A stretch of DNA of 64,000 nt from an uncultured Collinsella sp. (GCA_900544205.1 UQUG01000001.1:1-64000); one strand, 5' to 3'; shown: positions 1 through 7,695, counted from the first letter of the stretch. The notes: generated from the sequence alone by a model not told the origin. Made by a program: numbers and translations.

Positions 1-2
1 AC

Positions 3-1139
3 AACAGGAACCGTAACCGCAGGTCCAACCGAGCGGGTCAGCCCAATCCCAAGCGCGAGGCCCGTGCCAAGGCCGCCGAGCGTCACGTGGCAACTGTGTC
101 CGAAGCGTGCGCCAAGGATATCGAGCGTTCGCTTGCCGGTGTTCGCGAGTTTGACGGTATGCCTGCCGGCTTTGTCTCGGCGATGAAGGCCAAGGTTCAG
201 AGTGCTGTGGCCACCGAAGAACAGGTTGCCGAGGACGTCGAGGGCGCGGAGGCTGCCGAGGTCGAGGCGGCACCCGAGAGCGAGGCAGCGCCCGAGACCG
301 AGGCAGCTCCTGAGCCCGTCGAGGAGCCTGCCGAGGAAATCGCCGAAGCTGAGTCCGCGCCTGCTGAGGAGCCTGCTGCGTCTCTGCCTGAGGTCACCGT
401 GCTCGATGCCTCCGCCACGCAGGCCATCTTGGACAACGGTCGTGGCTATGCGCAGTTCTGCGACATGGCCGTGCTCGCCTTTGCCTCGTTCACCAACCCG
501 GGCGGTGGCTATATTCAGGGTTATCTGGGCCAGGAGGCCACACTGTGCGCCGATTCGTATCTGTACAACGTTCTCGATAAGCAGCGCAAATGGTACGGCG
601 AGAACCGTCGCCGCAACATCAACTGCGAGCTCTATCGTAACCGCGCCCTAGTGGTGCCTGCGGTGCGCTTCGACCGCAACCACGTGCATGCATACGCCGA
701 CGTGATCGTGGCCGCCGCGCCCAACGTTAAGCGCGCCCGCCAGGAGTATTGCGTGAGCGACGATGCTCTGCTGGATGCCCTGCGCGACCGCATTCGCTTT
801 GTGCTTGCCATCTGCGACGAGCTGGGTCGCGAGAAGCTCGTGCTGGGTGCTTGGGGCTGCGACAACAACGGCTTTGACGCAGAGGCCGTGGCCGAGCTCT
901 TCCGCAAGGAGCTCGCGTCGGGCGACTTTAAGGTCAAGCAAGTCTTCTTTGCCGTGCCTTCTACGCGCTGGGATGAGGATTTTGCCAAGTTCGAGCACGT
1001 GCTGGCAAACTTCCCCGAGCGCAACGAGGAGTCCTATGCTCAGGTTGCCGCTCGCGCTGCGGCAGCTCGCGCCGCCGAGCAGGCCCAGGCTGCTACCGAG
1101 GATGATGAGGACGAGGACGATTGGCGCAAGTACCTGTAA
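3..1139 (+). CDS. TIGR02452/DUF2263 family macrodomain protein (microbial PARG-like), 5' end outside the window
   Basis: The frame is open from base 3 to the stop at 1139, so the true start lies before the window. The first part is basic (Asn/Arg/Lys) followed by a long Glu/Ala/Pro low-complexity stretch (about 230-400). The globular domain begins near 420 and shows NPGGG, then GQEA about seven residues later, VVAAAPN and VLGAWGCDNNGF. These are landmarks of the microbial poly(ADP-ribose) glycohydrolase-like family, which removes ADP-ribose. The family signature is GGG followed by QEE; here the last position is Ala, so activity may be altered. The low-complexity N-terminus is not typical of the family. 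Sure of the family, not of the activity. Confidence 0.75.
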   Translation, partial: NRNRNRRSNRAGQPNPKREARAKAAERHVATVSEACAKDIERSLAGVREFDGMPAGFVSAMKAKVQSAVATEEQVAEDVEGAEAAEVEAAPESEAAPETEAAPEPVEEPAEEIAEAESAPAEEPAASLPEVTVLDASATQAILDNGRGYAQFCDMAVLAFASFTNPGGGYIQGYLGQEATLCADSYLYNVLDKQRKWYGENRRRNINCELYRNRALVVPAVRFDRNHVHAYADVIVAAAPNVKRARQEYCVSDDALLDALRDRIRFVLAICDELGREKLVLGAWGCDNNGFDAEAVAELFRKELASGDFKVKQVFFAVPSTRWDEDFAKFEHVLANFPERNEESYAQVAARAAAARAAEQAQAATEDDEDEDDWRKYL

Positions 1140-1164
1140 CCGGTACGTGTTGACAGATAGGTCG

Positions 1165-1198
1165 AGCCGGCGGGAGAGGCTGCTCCCGCCGGCTTTTT
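1165..1198 (+). terminator. Rho-independent terminator after the macrodomain gene
   Basis: A perfect 12-bp stem (1165-1176 with 1183-1194) with a 6-base loop is followed by a run of T. It sits 26 bases after the stop codon of the upstream gene. Confidence 0.85.
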
Positions 1199-1218
1199 AC
1201 TAAAAGGAAGGGCTTACG

Positions 1219-1878
1219 ATGAAAAACGCTCTATGCTTTGGCGACAGCAACACCTATGGTTACGATCCGGCGGGCATGCGCGACGGCACCGCGGTGCGCT
1301 ATGCGCGGGATGTGCGCTGGTGTGGCGTGGCCCAACGTGACTTAGGCGAGGGCTGGCATGTAATTGAAGAAGGCCTCAACGGCCGCACGACGGTACGCGA
1401 CGACATGTGCCATCTGGACACCAATCTTAACGGCATTCGCGCGCTTCCGATGATGCTCGAGGCCCATAAGCCGCTGGACGCCATTGTGATCATGCTGGGC
1501 ACCAACGACTGCAAGACGGTCTTTAACGTGACGGCTGCCGATATCGCTCGTGGCGCCATGGCGCTGATTCGCGCCGTCCGCGCGTTTCCGTGGACCGACG
1601 CTGCGCCTTGTCCGCGCATTCTGCTGATGGCGCCTATCAAGATTAAGCCGCAGATCGCCGACGTATATATGACCGATTTTGACGAGCATTCCGTAGAAGC
1701 CTCGGAACATTTTGGTGAGTACTACGCACATGTGGCTGAGCAGTTTGGCTGCGACTTTTTGAATGCCGCCGACTTTGCCGAGCCGGGCGATATCGACTAT
1801 CTGCATATGATGCCCGAAAGCCACGAGAGCCTGGGTCACGCCGTGGCAGCCAAGCTCCAAGAGATGCTCGGTGAGTAG
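1219..1878 (+). CDS. SGNH/GDSL-family hydrolase (arylesterase-like)
   Basis: A 219-residue predicted esterase or acylhydrolase. The block I motif GDSN with the nucleophile Ser is at residues 8-11. The GTND block III motif sits mid-protein, and a C-terminal SHESLGHA stretch supplies the probable catalytic His. No signal peptide is visible, so it is probably cytoplasmic. An AAAGGAAGGG ribosome site lies just before the ATG. The gene stands alone between two terminators. Its substrate cannot be told from sequence. It is the last host gene before the prophage left end and would originally have converged with thiD. Confidence 0.85.
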   Translation: MKNALCFGDSNTYGYDPAGMRDGTAVRYARDVRWCGVAQRDLGEGWHVIEEGLNGRTTVRDDMCHLDTNLNGIRALPMMLEAHKPLDAIVIMLGTNDCKTVFNVTAADIARGAMALIRAVRAFPWTDAAPCPRILLMAPIKIKPQIADVYMTDFDEHSVEASEHFGEYYAHVAEQFGCDFLNAADFAEPGDIDYLHMMPESHESLGHAVAAKLQEMLGE

Positions 1879-1890
1879 TGCGATCCCAAG

Positions 1891-1926
1891 CCGCCGCAAA
1901 GGTGTCTGTCCCCTTTGCGGCGGTTT
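1891..1926 (+). terminator. Terminator of the SGNH hydrolase gene
   Basis: A 12-bp GC-rich stem (1891-1902 with 1912-1923) ends in TTT just after the hydrolase stop codon. It lies between that gene and the prophage left attachment site. Confidence 0.7.
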
Positions 1927-1942
1927 GGGCTGCGAATCTTAA

Positions 1943-1952
1943 TACTGCCACA
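1943..1952. other. Candidate attL core
   Basis: The 10-bp sequence TACTGCCACA is repeated exactly at 38049-38058 in the last codons of thiD. Rebuilding the uninterrupted site (left flank, core, right flank) gives a thiD 3' end reading Gln-Tyr-stop (TAT TAA), the same residues as the present end (TAC TGA). The integrase gene ends 44 bases away, the usual arrangement. Confidence 0.6.
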
Positions 1953-1995
1953 ACTAACGGCGTGCCATCTACCTGCGGCTTTGCGGGGGAATATC

Positions 1996-3123
1996 CTAAC
2001 TTGTCCCAAGCGCGTCGAAGGCGGCGCGGACGACCTGCTCGGCGGTGGGGCGGATATAGTGCCGTCCCGACACGCCGGGGAGGGCGTGGCCCATCAGCAT
2101 CTCGATGAGGTCCCACGGCAGGCGAAGCTCGACCTCCGCTATCGTACGCCACGAGTTGCGCAGGTTCGACCACGGGATGTGCTCGATGCCGCGGGCGGCG
2201 CAGAGTTTCCGCCAGCGGTTGTTGCAAATGCTCCGGTTCATGGGCAGCCCGTCGCCACGGTCGCTCAGCCATTCGCGGCCCTCGGCGGCGCGCGAGGCCG
2301 CTATCTCGACGAGGCGGTCAGCGGCCTGCGGTAGGATCACGACGGTGCGGGCGGACTTGGCGGTCTTGAGGGCGCCCACCGGCTCGGTGCCGGACTGCTG
2401 CATCTGGCGGCAGATGTCGGCGGAGGCGAGTACGGTGCCGCTACGCTCCCAGCGCAGCACCTCGTCGGTGCGGACGCCCAGCGACTCGCCCGAGCGGCAG
2501 GAGCCGAAGCACGCGAGGATGAACGCGGGCTCCAGGGGGTTGCCGCGCAGCTCGTCGAGGACGCCCAGGGCCTCGTCGAGGGTGTAGACGCGCTTTGAGC
2601 GCTCGCGGGTCTTGCGGGTGGGCATGGTGTACCTGACGCTGGCGGCGAACGGGTCGAGCGGCAGGCGGATGAAGGTCGAGACGCAGGCATAGACCTTGCG
2701 CAGGGTGAGCAGGGCGGTGTCTGCTGTGGCGGCGGGCAGTGTCAGCAGCCAGTCCTGCAGCTCGACGGCGCGCAGCTGGTCGACGGGCATTGCGCCCCAG
2801 CGGGGCCCGACGTAGTTTCTCCACGAGCGCAGCACGAGGTCGCGGGTGTTGGGGGCGAGCGTCCCCGCCTCGACCTGTGCGGCCATCTTGGGGACGAGCC
2901 ACGTCTCGTAGGCCTTGGCTATGGTGGGCACGGGGGCGTCGTCGGCGTGCTCGACGTGGATGCGGTCGAGCTCCGCGCACGCTTCGCGGTAGGTGCCGTA
3001 CACGGTCTTGGTCTTGCGCCTGCGGCCCTGCGGCGTGTTCTGCATCCAGCGCAGGACGTACTTCTTGCCGCGCCTCATCTCGGTCACGGAACCCCAGACG
3101 CGGCGGCGCTGCTTCTTTGTCAT
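1996..3123 (-). CDS. int: Tyrosine-type phage integrase
   Basis: A 375-residue site-specific recombinase for integration and excision. The N-terminal third is basic and resembles an arm-binding region. A SAM-like core-binding domain follows (about 70-165). The catalytic domain shows the first Arg in SCRSGESLG, the second in SNLRNSW, the LMGH box, and the nucleophile Tyr in GRHYIRP near the C-terminus. Box II has Ser where most relatives have His. The gene reads out toward attL. An unusual leader with a 10-codon ORF and two hairpins lies before its start. Confidence 0.95.
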   Translation of the reverse strand: MTKKQRRRVWGSVTEMRRGKKYVLRWMQNTPQGRRRKTKTVYGTYREACAELDRIHVEHADDAPVPTIAKAYETWLVPKMAAQVEAGTLAPNTRDLVLRSWRNYVGPRWGAMPVDQLRAVELQDWLLTLPAATADTALLTLRKVYACVSTFIRLPLDPFAASVRYTMPTRKTRERSKRVYTLDEALGVLDELRGNPLEPAFILACFGSCRSGESLGVRTDEVLRWERSGTVLASADICRQMQQSGTEPVGALKTAKSARTVVILPQAADRLVEIAASRAAEGREWLSDRGDGLPMNRSICNNRWRKLCAARGIEHIPWSNLRNSWRTIAEVELRLPWDLIEMLMGHALPGVSGRHYIRPTAEQVVRAAFDALGTS

Positions 3124-3179
3124 ATAATCAGATCCGTTCAGATCGCGGGCTTATTCTCCGTTTCGCCCGGTTCTGACTC

Positions 3180-3286
3180 CGGCCCCGTCTCACGTTCCAA
3201 AGTGCAGGGGCCGTCTCCTTAGTCTCGGGACCTCGGCATCAGCCTGCGGTCCCGAGATTTTTCGCTTTCATGGGCATCACCTCCCT
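3180..3286 (-). promoter_or_regulatory. Integrase 5' leader with a 10-codon ORF and two hairpins
   Basis: On the minus strand a strong GGGAGGT ribosome site precedes an ATG at 3271. It opens a 10-codon ORF (3271 down to 3239) that runs into a 9-bp perfect stem (3224-3232 with 3249-3257). A second stem (3180-3186 with 3207-3213) follows, then the integrase start. The arrangement suggests translation-coupled control of integrase, but no poly-T terminator is seen on this strand. Confidence 0.4.
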
Positions 3287-3345
3287 AGATGTGGACGCAT
3301 GGAATCTCGCCCTTGCCGACCCCCAATCTCCACAACGTGTTCGGT

Positions 3346-3978
3346 TTACATTTCGCCGCGATGGGGCGATAATCGGGATAGCTCATCCACCGTGTGTGTG
3401 AAGGAGTCCTCTGGAGGCGCCCAAACAGCGCCTCCTGCTTTTTCGGCGTGGTTTCTCGCCATCTCGCGCTCAATCATCTTCCTGCTGTGGTCGTTGTCGA
3501 CGTAATATGCGGTTATCAGCAGGCAGTAGTGCTCTCTCGGCTCGAACACGACAATGTAGCTCTCTTCCTCAAGGTAAAACTTAATCCGTTCCCTTATCTG
3601 GGTGCCATTGCGGCTCTTCCTTGCGCGATGCTCCGCCTTCCAGGCTATAACGCCTCCGCAGTCGGGACTGTTGGGGCACTTCTCGGCATTCTCGATGAAC
3701 GCCTTCGGCCATCTGATGCGCCTGCACCTTTCGAGATCTGGCACACGGTCCTCTGGCAGACCCGACTTATGATCGTAGTCCCTGCAGGTAAGGTGCCAAA
3801 AGGCTTCGGCCCGTCCCTCCAGCATGGGCTGGTACCGTATCTTTACCGGTTTCCCGTGGTAGACGGGCCTGCCATCGATGAAATCACGCCTGAACACGCT
3901 GTAGACAAGAGCGTCGTATTCGCTCCAGGGACGCGAGCTGTCCCTTTCGACTAGGGGCGGTATCCAACAGCAGTTCAT
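3346..3978 (-). CDS. Unrecognised cargo protein partnered with a DUF3800 gene
   Basis: A 210-residue soluble protein with no signal or membrane segment. Its start overlaps the stop of the upstream DUF3800 gene by 4 bases (ATGA), so the two are translationally coupled. Visible landmarks are RYQPMLEG, a Cys-containing stretch (CPNSPDCGG) and a C-terminal YIVVFEPREHYCLLITAYYVD block. That last block loosely resembles phage-type barnase/EndoU-fold RNases, but I cannot confirm it. The pair lies between repressor and integrase, where lysogenic cargo such as defence genes is common. Base composition is visibly less GC-rich than in the structural genes. Confidence 0.6.
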   Translation of the reverse strand: MNCCWIPPLVERDSSRPWSEYDALVYSVFRRDFIDGRPVYHGKPVKIRYQPMLEGRAEAFWHLTCRDYDHKSGLPEDRVPDLERCRRIRWPKAFIENAEKCPNSPDCGGVIAWKAEHRARKSRNGTQIRERIKFYLEEESYIVVFEPREHYCLLITAYYVDNDHSRKMIEREMARNHAEKAGGAVWAPPEDSFTHTVDELSRLSPHRGEM

Positions 3979-4760
3979 GATGTGATTCCCCCGGCCTGCC
4001 AGACCAGTAGGTTCATCTTCTTTTCACTGAGGAGCGAGGTCTTGACGAGAGAGAGGCCCGACCTCTGGATAATTCTATTGATGAGCCTGATCTTCGTGAC
4101 GCTATCCGATGGCATGATGGCGTCGTGGTTGTGGCGATACGCGATGGCGCCGGTAAGGATGTCAACGAGTTGCATCAGCTGGACCTCGTCGGAGCGTATG
4201 GGCTGCACCCTCCTCACGATCTCATGGTTGAAATCGTACGCATCGTTCGCGAGCACGTTCTCGAGCTTCTGGGCGTTTCGCCCGGAATGGGTGTCCTTTA
4301 TGTCGATATAGACGTAATACCGCGCGTCGCGGGAGAAGATGGTCTTCAACATCGTGAAGTACATCTTGTAGTACCAGAGGTCATGGTCCTGGTTGAAGCG
4401 GGCGTGATCCAGCTTTGATTTGTCGGGAACTACAAGACCCCTGAAGTGCAGGTCGTCGTCATCGAAGAAATAGTCGATGATGTCGACATAGAGGTCGTAG
4501 TTGCATGGCGACACCTTCGTCCACTTGACCTCGGCGCCCATCCCGACGCCATGCCTCGCCTTTATCTCCACGAGGCGCTTGCTTATCTCCCTGACTTTCG
4601 ATTTGGGGCACCATACCGCCCCGAGCGACATCGCCTTGAAGCGATCGTGCTCGAGATGGCAGCTCTCGTCGCAGTAGACATTAAACTCCTCGCCGCCGAA
4701 GGCAGCGCCGTTTCCCGATTCGTAATATGCCCGCACGCCATCCAAAGCTAATGGCCTCAT
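3975..4760 (-). CDS. DUF3800 domain protein
   Basis: A 261-residue protein of the DUF3800 family, thought to have an RNase H-like fold (family knowledge, activity unproven). Acidic landmarks that may bind metal are YCDESCH near residue 25, VYIDIKDT mid-protein and QLVDILTGAI toward the end. The ATG at 4760 was chosen because an AAAGAGGTGGG ribosome site precedes it; reading further upstream only runs antisense through the repressor. It forms an operon with 3346-3978 and lies directly downstream of the repressor, so it is probably expressed in the lysogen. A defence role is inference. Confidence 0.75.
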   Translation of the reverse strand: MRPLALDGVRAYYESGNGAAFGGEEFNVYCDESCHLEHDRFKAMSLGAVWCPKSKVREISKRLVEIKARHGVGMGAEVKWTKVSPCNYDLYVDIIDYFFDDDDLHFRGLVVPDKSKLDHARFNQDHDLWYYKMYFTMLKTIFSRDARYYVYIDIKDTHSGRNAQKLENVLANDAYDFNHEIVRRVQPIRSDEVQLMQLVDILTGAIAYRHNHDAIMPSDSVTKIRLINRIIQRSGLSLVKTSLLSEKKMNLLVWQAGGITS

Positions 4761-4785
4761 GCGTCCCACCTCTTTTCCGTTCCTA

Positions 4786-5406
4786 CTACCTCTCGTCCCG
4801 CTCGCCCATGTACCAGACGACGCGGCCCTTGCATACCACGGGCTCGTCGCCCGGCCCGGCGAGGATGTCGTCGTACTCGCCGCTGTGGCTGTCGGCCGTG
4901 AGCATGACCGTGGAGCGGCCCCGGGTGTAGTTGCGCACCACGGCGCCGTAGTCGGACGTCTCGGCGAGCACCGGCTGGCCGTTGACCGGCTCCATGTCGG
5001 GGTCGACGAGCAGCAGGGCGTCGTGGGGGAAGCGGTTGTCCATGCAGCCGCCCTGGGCGTGGACCATGAACCCGCGCGGGTGCGCGTCGGCGATGGAGGC
5101 GGGGACCTCGACCTCGTCGGCGAGGTTCCCCTCGTCGCACGGCTCGCCCATGTGGGCGAAGCCCAGCAGGGGGACCATGCGCGAGGTGCCGCTGATCGCG
5201 GCCTCGGCGGCGTCCTCTCCCATGAGGTCAGCCACCGTGGTGTCGAAGAGGTCGGCGAGTTGCTCAAGGTTCGCTTTTCTCGGCATCGACTTCTCGGATT
5301 CCCACTGGCCGATGGCAACTCGCGATACATCGAGTTTGTCGGCTATCTCCTGCTGGGTCAGTCCAGCTCTACTTCTGAGCCGGCGAAGGTTTTTACCGAT
5401 TTCCAT
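4786..5406 (-). CDS. Phage repressor: XRE helix-turn-helix plus S24 (LexA/CI-like) domain
   Basis: A 206-residue predicted lysogeny repressor. Residues 1-62 form an XRE helix-turn-helix (LTQQEIADKLDVSRVAIGQWE). Residues about 77-200 form an S24 peptidase-like domain. Where LexA and CI have the Ser nucleophile (GDSM), this protein reads GGCM (Cys121), and at the expected Lys position it has Arg158. RecA-stimulated self-cleavage may therefore be lost or altered. The gene is divergent from the early genes, with an operator-like region between them (5441-5510). An AAGGAGAGG ribosome site precedes the ATG at 5406. Confidence 0.9.
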   Translation of the reverse strand: MEIGKNLRRLRSRAGLTQQEIADKLDVSRVAIGQWESEKSMPRKANLEQLADLFDTTVADLMGEDAAEAAISGTSRMVPLLGFAHMGEPCDEGNLADEVEVPASIADAHPRGFMVHAQGGCMDNRFPHDALLLVDPDMEPVNGQPVLAETSDYGAVVRNYTRGRSTVMLTADSHSGEYDDILAGPGDEPVVCKGRVVWYMGERDER

Positions 5407-5440
5407 GGGCCTCTCCTTGCCTATGTATAACTTTACTTAT

Positions 5441-5510
5441 CATTTTAGAAAAGAAAACTTTTCATTCTAGAAAAGTTTTTGTTTACACGATGCAAAGAAA
5501 GATTTACTAT
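5441..5510. promoter_or_regulatory. Lysogeny switch: repeated operator motif and rightward early promoter
   Basis: Two near-identical 13-bp repeats start at 5441 (CATTTTAGAAAAG) and 5463 (CATTCTAGAAAAG), 22 bp apart. The second lies inside an inverted repeat with 9-bp arms (5454-5462 with 5471-5479). A near-consensus promoter follows: TTTACA at 5482-5487, a 17-bp spacer, TACTAT at 5505-5510, reading into the Cro-like gene. The AT-rich stretch near 5425-5455 could hold the leftward repressor promoter. Confidence 0.7.
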
Positions 5511-5536
5511 TAGTTCAGCAAGAGAGAGGAGGCCAC

Positions 5537-5734
5537 TTGAATACCCTGCGAGATGTTCGCGAGAGCAAAGGGGTTAAGAAAGTCGCAGTTCAGCGGATGT
5601 TGGGGGTTAGCCAACCGACCTATGACCGTTACGAGCTTTATCCCGGAGAGATGCGCGCCAAGGACCTCGAAAGGGTCCTGACATTCCTCGGCATCACTCG
5701 CGACGATATTTTTTTGGCAACAGAGGAAAGTTAA
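5537..5734 (+). CDS. Small XRE helix-turn-helix protein (Cro-like)
   Basis: A 65-residue protein, nearly all one helix-turn-helix (VKKVAVQRMLGVSQPTYDRYE). It is the first rightward gene after the early promoter and divergent from the repressor, the usual place for Cro. It starts at a TTG with a GAGAGGAGG ribosome site. It probably binds the shared operators and commits the phage to lytic growth; this is from position. Confidence 0.75.
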   Translation: MNTLRDVRESKGVKKVAVQRMLGVSQPTYDRYELYPGEMRAKDLERVLTFLGITRDDIFLATEES

Positions 5735-5763
5735 AGTTTGCATCTAACGAAACGGAGAGAACC

Positions 5764-5874
5764 ATGAACGAGAACTACATCGACATCGAGCTGGGCGGCT
5801 GGAACATCCCCGAGGCCATCACGGTCGAGGCCGAGCCCGTCGAGGCCCGCGACTTTTCCGACTTCGAGCTGTAG
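5764..5874 (+). CDS. Small acidic protein, 36 residues
   Basis: A 36-codon ORF with a GGAGAG ribosome site and its own ATG, packed between the Cro-like gene and 5886. It is very acidic (MNENYIDIELGGWN...FSDFEL). No family recognised. Confidence 0.5.
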   Translation: MNENYIDIELGGWNIPEAITVEAEPVEARDFSDFEL

Positions 5875-5885
5875 GGGAGGGCGAC

Positions 5886-6218
5886 ATGGGAGACGTGAAG
5901 ATGCGCCGCGAGAACATCAGGTACGAGGCGCGCGGGAAGTCGTTCGAGATCGAGTGCCCGAGCGGCTTCTCGGGCATCGAGGCCATCGTCTGCTGGTGCG
6001 ATGCCGGCGGCGGCTGGCACCGCGAGGCCTTCGAGTCGTTCCTCGACGCCCGCGGTCGCCTGGACGGCCTGCTGCGCGGCGAGGCGGTCATGGCCTACGT
6101 CCAGCGCACGGTGGTGATGAACACCGCCGACGCCATCGACCCCGGCATCCAGCCGGTTGAGGTCGGCCTCGCCGCGGGCGAGTGGGTCATGTATCAGCTG
6201 CAGAAGGGGCGTGAGTAG
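5886..6218 (+). CDS. Phage early protein of unknown function, 110 residues
   Basis: Starts at an ATG after a GGGGAGGG ribosome site, 11 bases behind the previous ORF. A globular, mixed-charge protein with FEIECPSGFSGIEAIVCWCDAGGGW near the N-terminus. No recognised domain. Confidence 0.65.
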   Translation: MGDVKMRRENIRYEARGKSFEIECPSGFSGIEAIVCWCDAGGGWHREAFESFLDARGRLDGLLRGEAVMAYVQRTVVMNTADAIDPGIQPVEVGLAAGEWVMYQLQKGRE

Positions 6219-6220
6219 CG

Positions 6221-6382
6221 ATGAGCAAGTTCTGTCAGGCGGTTCGCCTCGTGGTCGCCATCGTCGTCACCACGCCGCTCGTTCTGGTCGTCGCGGCGCT
6301 CACGCTGGTCGAGTGCCTCTTGAGGATGGTTTCCGGGGCGTTGACAAGGCTCGGCATCTCAATCCTCAGAACCCTGTCCTAG
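6221..6382 (+). CDS. Single-span membrane microprotein, 53 residues
   Basis: MSKFCQAVRL is followed by a strongly hydrophobic stretch (VVAIVVTTPLVLVVAALTLV) and a short basic tail, giving one membrane helix. It follows the stop of 5886-6218 by 2 bases, consistent with coupled translation. Function unknown; one of several tiny membrane proteins in this prophage. Confidence 0.55.
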   Translation: MSKFCQAVRLVVAIVVTTPLVLVVAALTLVECLLRMVSGALTRLGISILRTLS

Positions 6383-6559
6383 CGGCGACAGGCCCCGCTC
6401 CCGGGGCGGCACCGTTGCCCCGCGGCTCTCCGATAACCATCCGCGGGGACGTTCCCTACCGGTGCCGTGCCGGGGGCGAGGCCCCGAAAGCAAGCAACAA
6501 AAAAAGAGCCGCCCGGTGTGGAAAGCGGGGACGGCTCCAGACCTGAAAGGAGGTCACTC

Positions 6560-6808
6560 ATGGATTCTAGCAGAGCCAAAACGTTCCAGCAGATGGCCGA
6601 CGAGCTTGGCATCAGGCACAAGCTGATGTACACGCTGCGCGAGGCGTCGAGGGTGACGGGGTTGCCATACGACACGCTGCGCATCGAGTGCAAGGCGGGC
6701 CGCCTGCGCTCGCAGCTGCCCGAGGGGCGCAAGGTGGGTCGCATGGTGCGCCCGGAATGGGTGGAGCAGTGGATCGAGGAGGGAACGCATGGCATCGAGG
6801 CTGCTTAG
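6560..6808 (+). CDS. Helix-turn-helix (excisionase/MerR-like) DNA-binding protein
   Basis: An 82-residue protein with YTLREASRVTGLPYDTLRIECKAGRLRSQLPEGRKVGRMVRPEWVEQWIEE, the pattern of helix_turn_helix_17-type excisionase-like proteins (DNA recognition helix then a wing). The ATG at 6560 has a GAAAGGAGGT ribosome site; the open frame extends further upstream without one. It could be the recombination directionality factor or an early regulator. Confidence 0.7.
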   Translation: MDSSRAKTFQQMADELGIRHKLMYTLREASRVTGLPYDTLRIECKAGRLRSQLPEGRKVGRMVRPEWVEQWIEEGTHGIEAA

Positions 6809-6929
6809 GTGCGTGGGGTACATCGCGCTCCTGTTCGCGGTGTACGCGCTCATGCCCTACGTCCTGCGGGCGATGCTGCTCGCGGCGGATGGCATCCGCG
6901 TGGCGCTCGGGATGGGGTCGGTACTGTGA
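6789..6929 (+). CDS. Membrane microprotein, 46 residues
   Basis: Starts inside the end of the preceding gene and ends inside the start of rusA (4-base overlap). The sequence is hydrophobic through YIALLFAVYALMPYVLRAMLLAA, one predicted membrane helix. Unknown function; the overlaps suggest it is truly translated. Confidence 0.5.
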   Translation: MASRLLRCVGYIALLFAVYALMPYVLRAMLLAADGIRVALGMGSVL

Positions 6930-7384
6930 TCGGCAGGCGATTCGCGTTCACCGTCCCGTTCGTTGCGGGCAAGCAGCGCCACAGGCTCGACCGCAGGCAC
7001 GCCCGGATGTACACGCCAAACGAGACCATCCGCAACGAGGCCGCCATCCGCGACGCGGCGCTCGGGGCCATGCGGGAGGCGTACCCGGAGCTCAAGGGGC
7101 TGCTGTTCCCGTTCAGGGTGCCCGTCGCGGTGCGCATCGACGTGTACGAGCCGCTGTCCGTGTCGAGGCCGAAGCGCGTCACGTCGGAACCGAACACGTT
7201 CAAGCCGGACGCGGACAACATCGCCAAGCTCGTGATGGACGGGATGAACGGGGCGGTCTGGGGCGACGACAGCCAGGTGGCCGAGGTCCACGTGGTCAAG
7301 TGGCCCCGTCGGCGCGGCATCGAGCCGCACATGGACATACAGGTATATCGCGGCTGGACAGACCCAGCCGAAGAGAAAAAGTAG
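6926..7384 (+). CDS. rusA: RusA-family Holliday junction resolvase
   Basis: A 152-residue crossover junction endonuclease that cuts branched DNA from recombination or replication before packaging. The signature KPDADNIAKLVMDGMNGAVWGDDSQV carries the conserved Asp residues that bind metal. The GTG at 6926 overlaps the preceding stop; the frame is open further upstream but that part is antisense-like and lacks a ribosome site. It sits at the start of the recombination module. Confidence 0.9.
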   Translation: MIGRRFAFTVPFVAGKQRHRLDRRHARMYTPNETIRNEAAIRDAALGAMREAYPELKGLLFPFRVPVAVRIDVYEPLSVSRPKRVTSEPNTFKPDADNIAKLVMDGMNGAVWGDDSQVAEVHVVKWPRRRGIEPHMDIQVYRGWTDPAEEKK

Positions 7385-7398
7385 AAACGGAGAATGAA

Positions 7399-7695
7399 AT
7401 GAAGCGAAAGGCATTCAAGGAGCTCATGAGGCAGGCCGTGGGCAACGTCCTCATCAACACGGAGCTCAACGCCGAGGCGCTCGAGGAGAAGGTCGACCCC
7501 GCGGTGCTTCGCGGCGTCGCCTACGGCATGGCGGTCGCGCCCGTACTGATGGACGAGGAGCCCATCGAGTTCGACCGCGACTTCCTTGCCGTCATCATCG
7601 CGTACGGCAAGAAGTGCGAGGACATCTACGCCGAGAACGGCGCCGTCGCCACCATCTCCAAGCTCTACGGATGCGAGGTGAGCGTCGATGAGTAG
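7399..7695 (+). CDS. Hypothetical phage protein, 98 residues
   Basis: Starts at ATG 7399 after an ACGGAGAATG ribosome site and overlaps the next gene by 8 bases. A helical, acidic protein (KRKAFKELMRQAVGNVLINTELNAEALEEKV). Placed between rusA and bet, so possibly an accessory of recombination. No family recognised. Confidence 0.6.
   Translation: MKRKAFKELMRQAVGNVLINTELNAEALEEKVDPAVLRGVAYGMAVAPVLMDEEPIEFDRDFLAVIIAYGKKCEDIYAENGAVATISKLYGCEVSVDE

Noticed and set aside
3285..3473. Small minus-strand ORF before integrase as excisionase
   Set aside because: Overlaps the end of 3346-3978 in another frame and has no helix-turn-helix.
4761..5330. N-terminal extension of the DUF3800 protein
   Set aside because: It is a different-frame reading through the repressor gene (both on the minus strand); low-complexity Arg/Ser/Pro sequence and no ribosome site.
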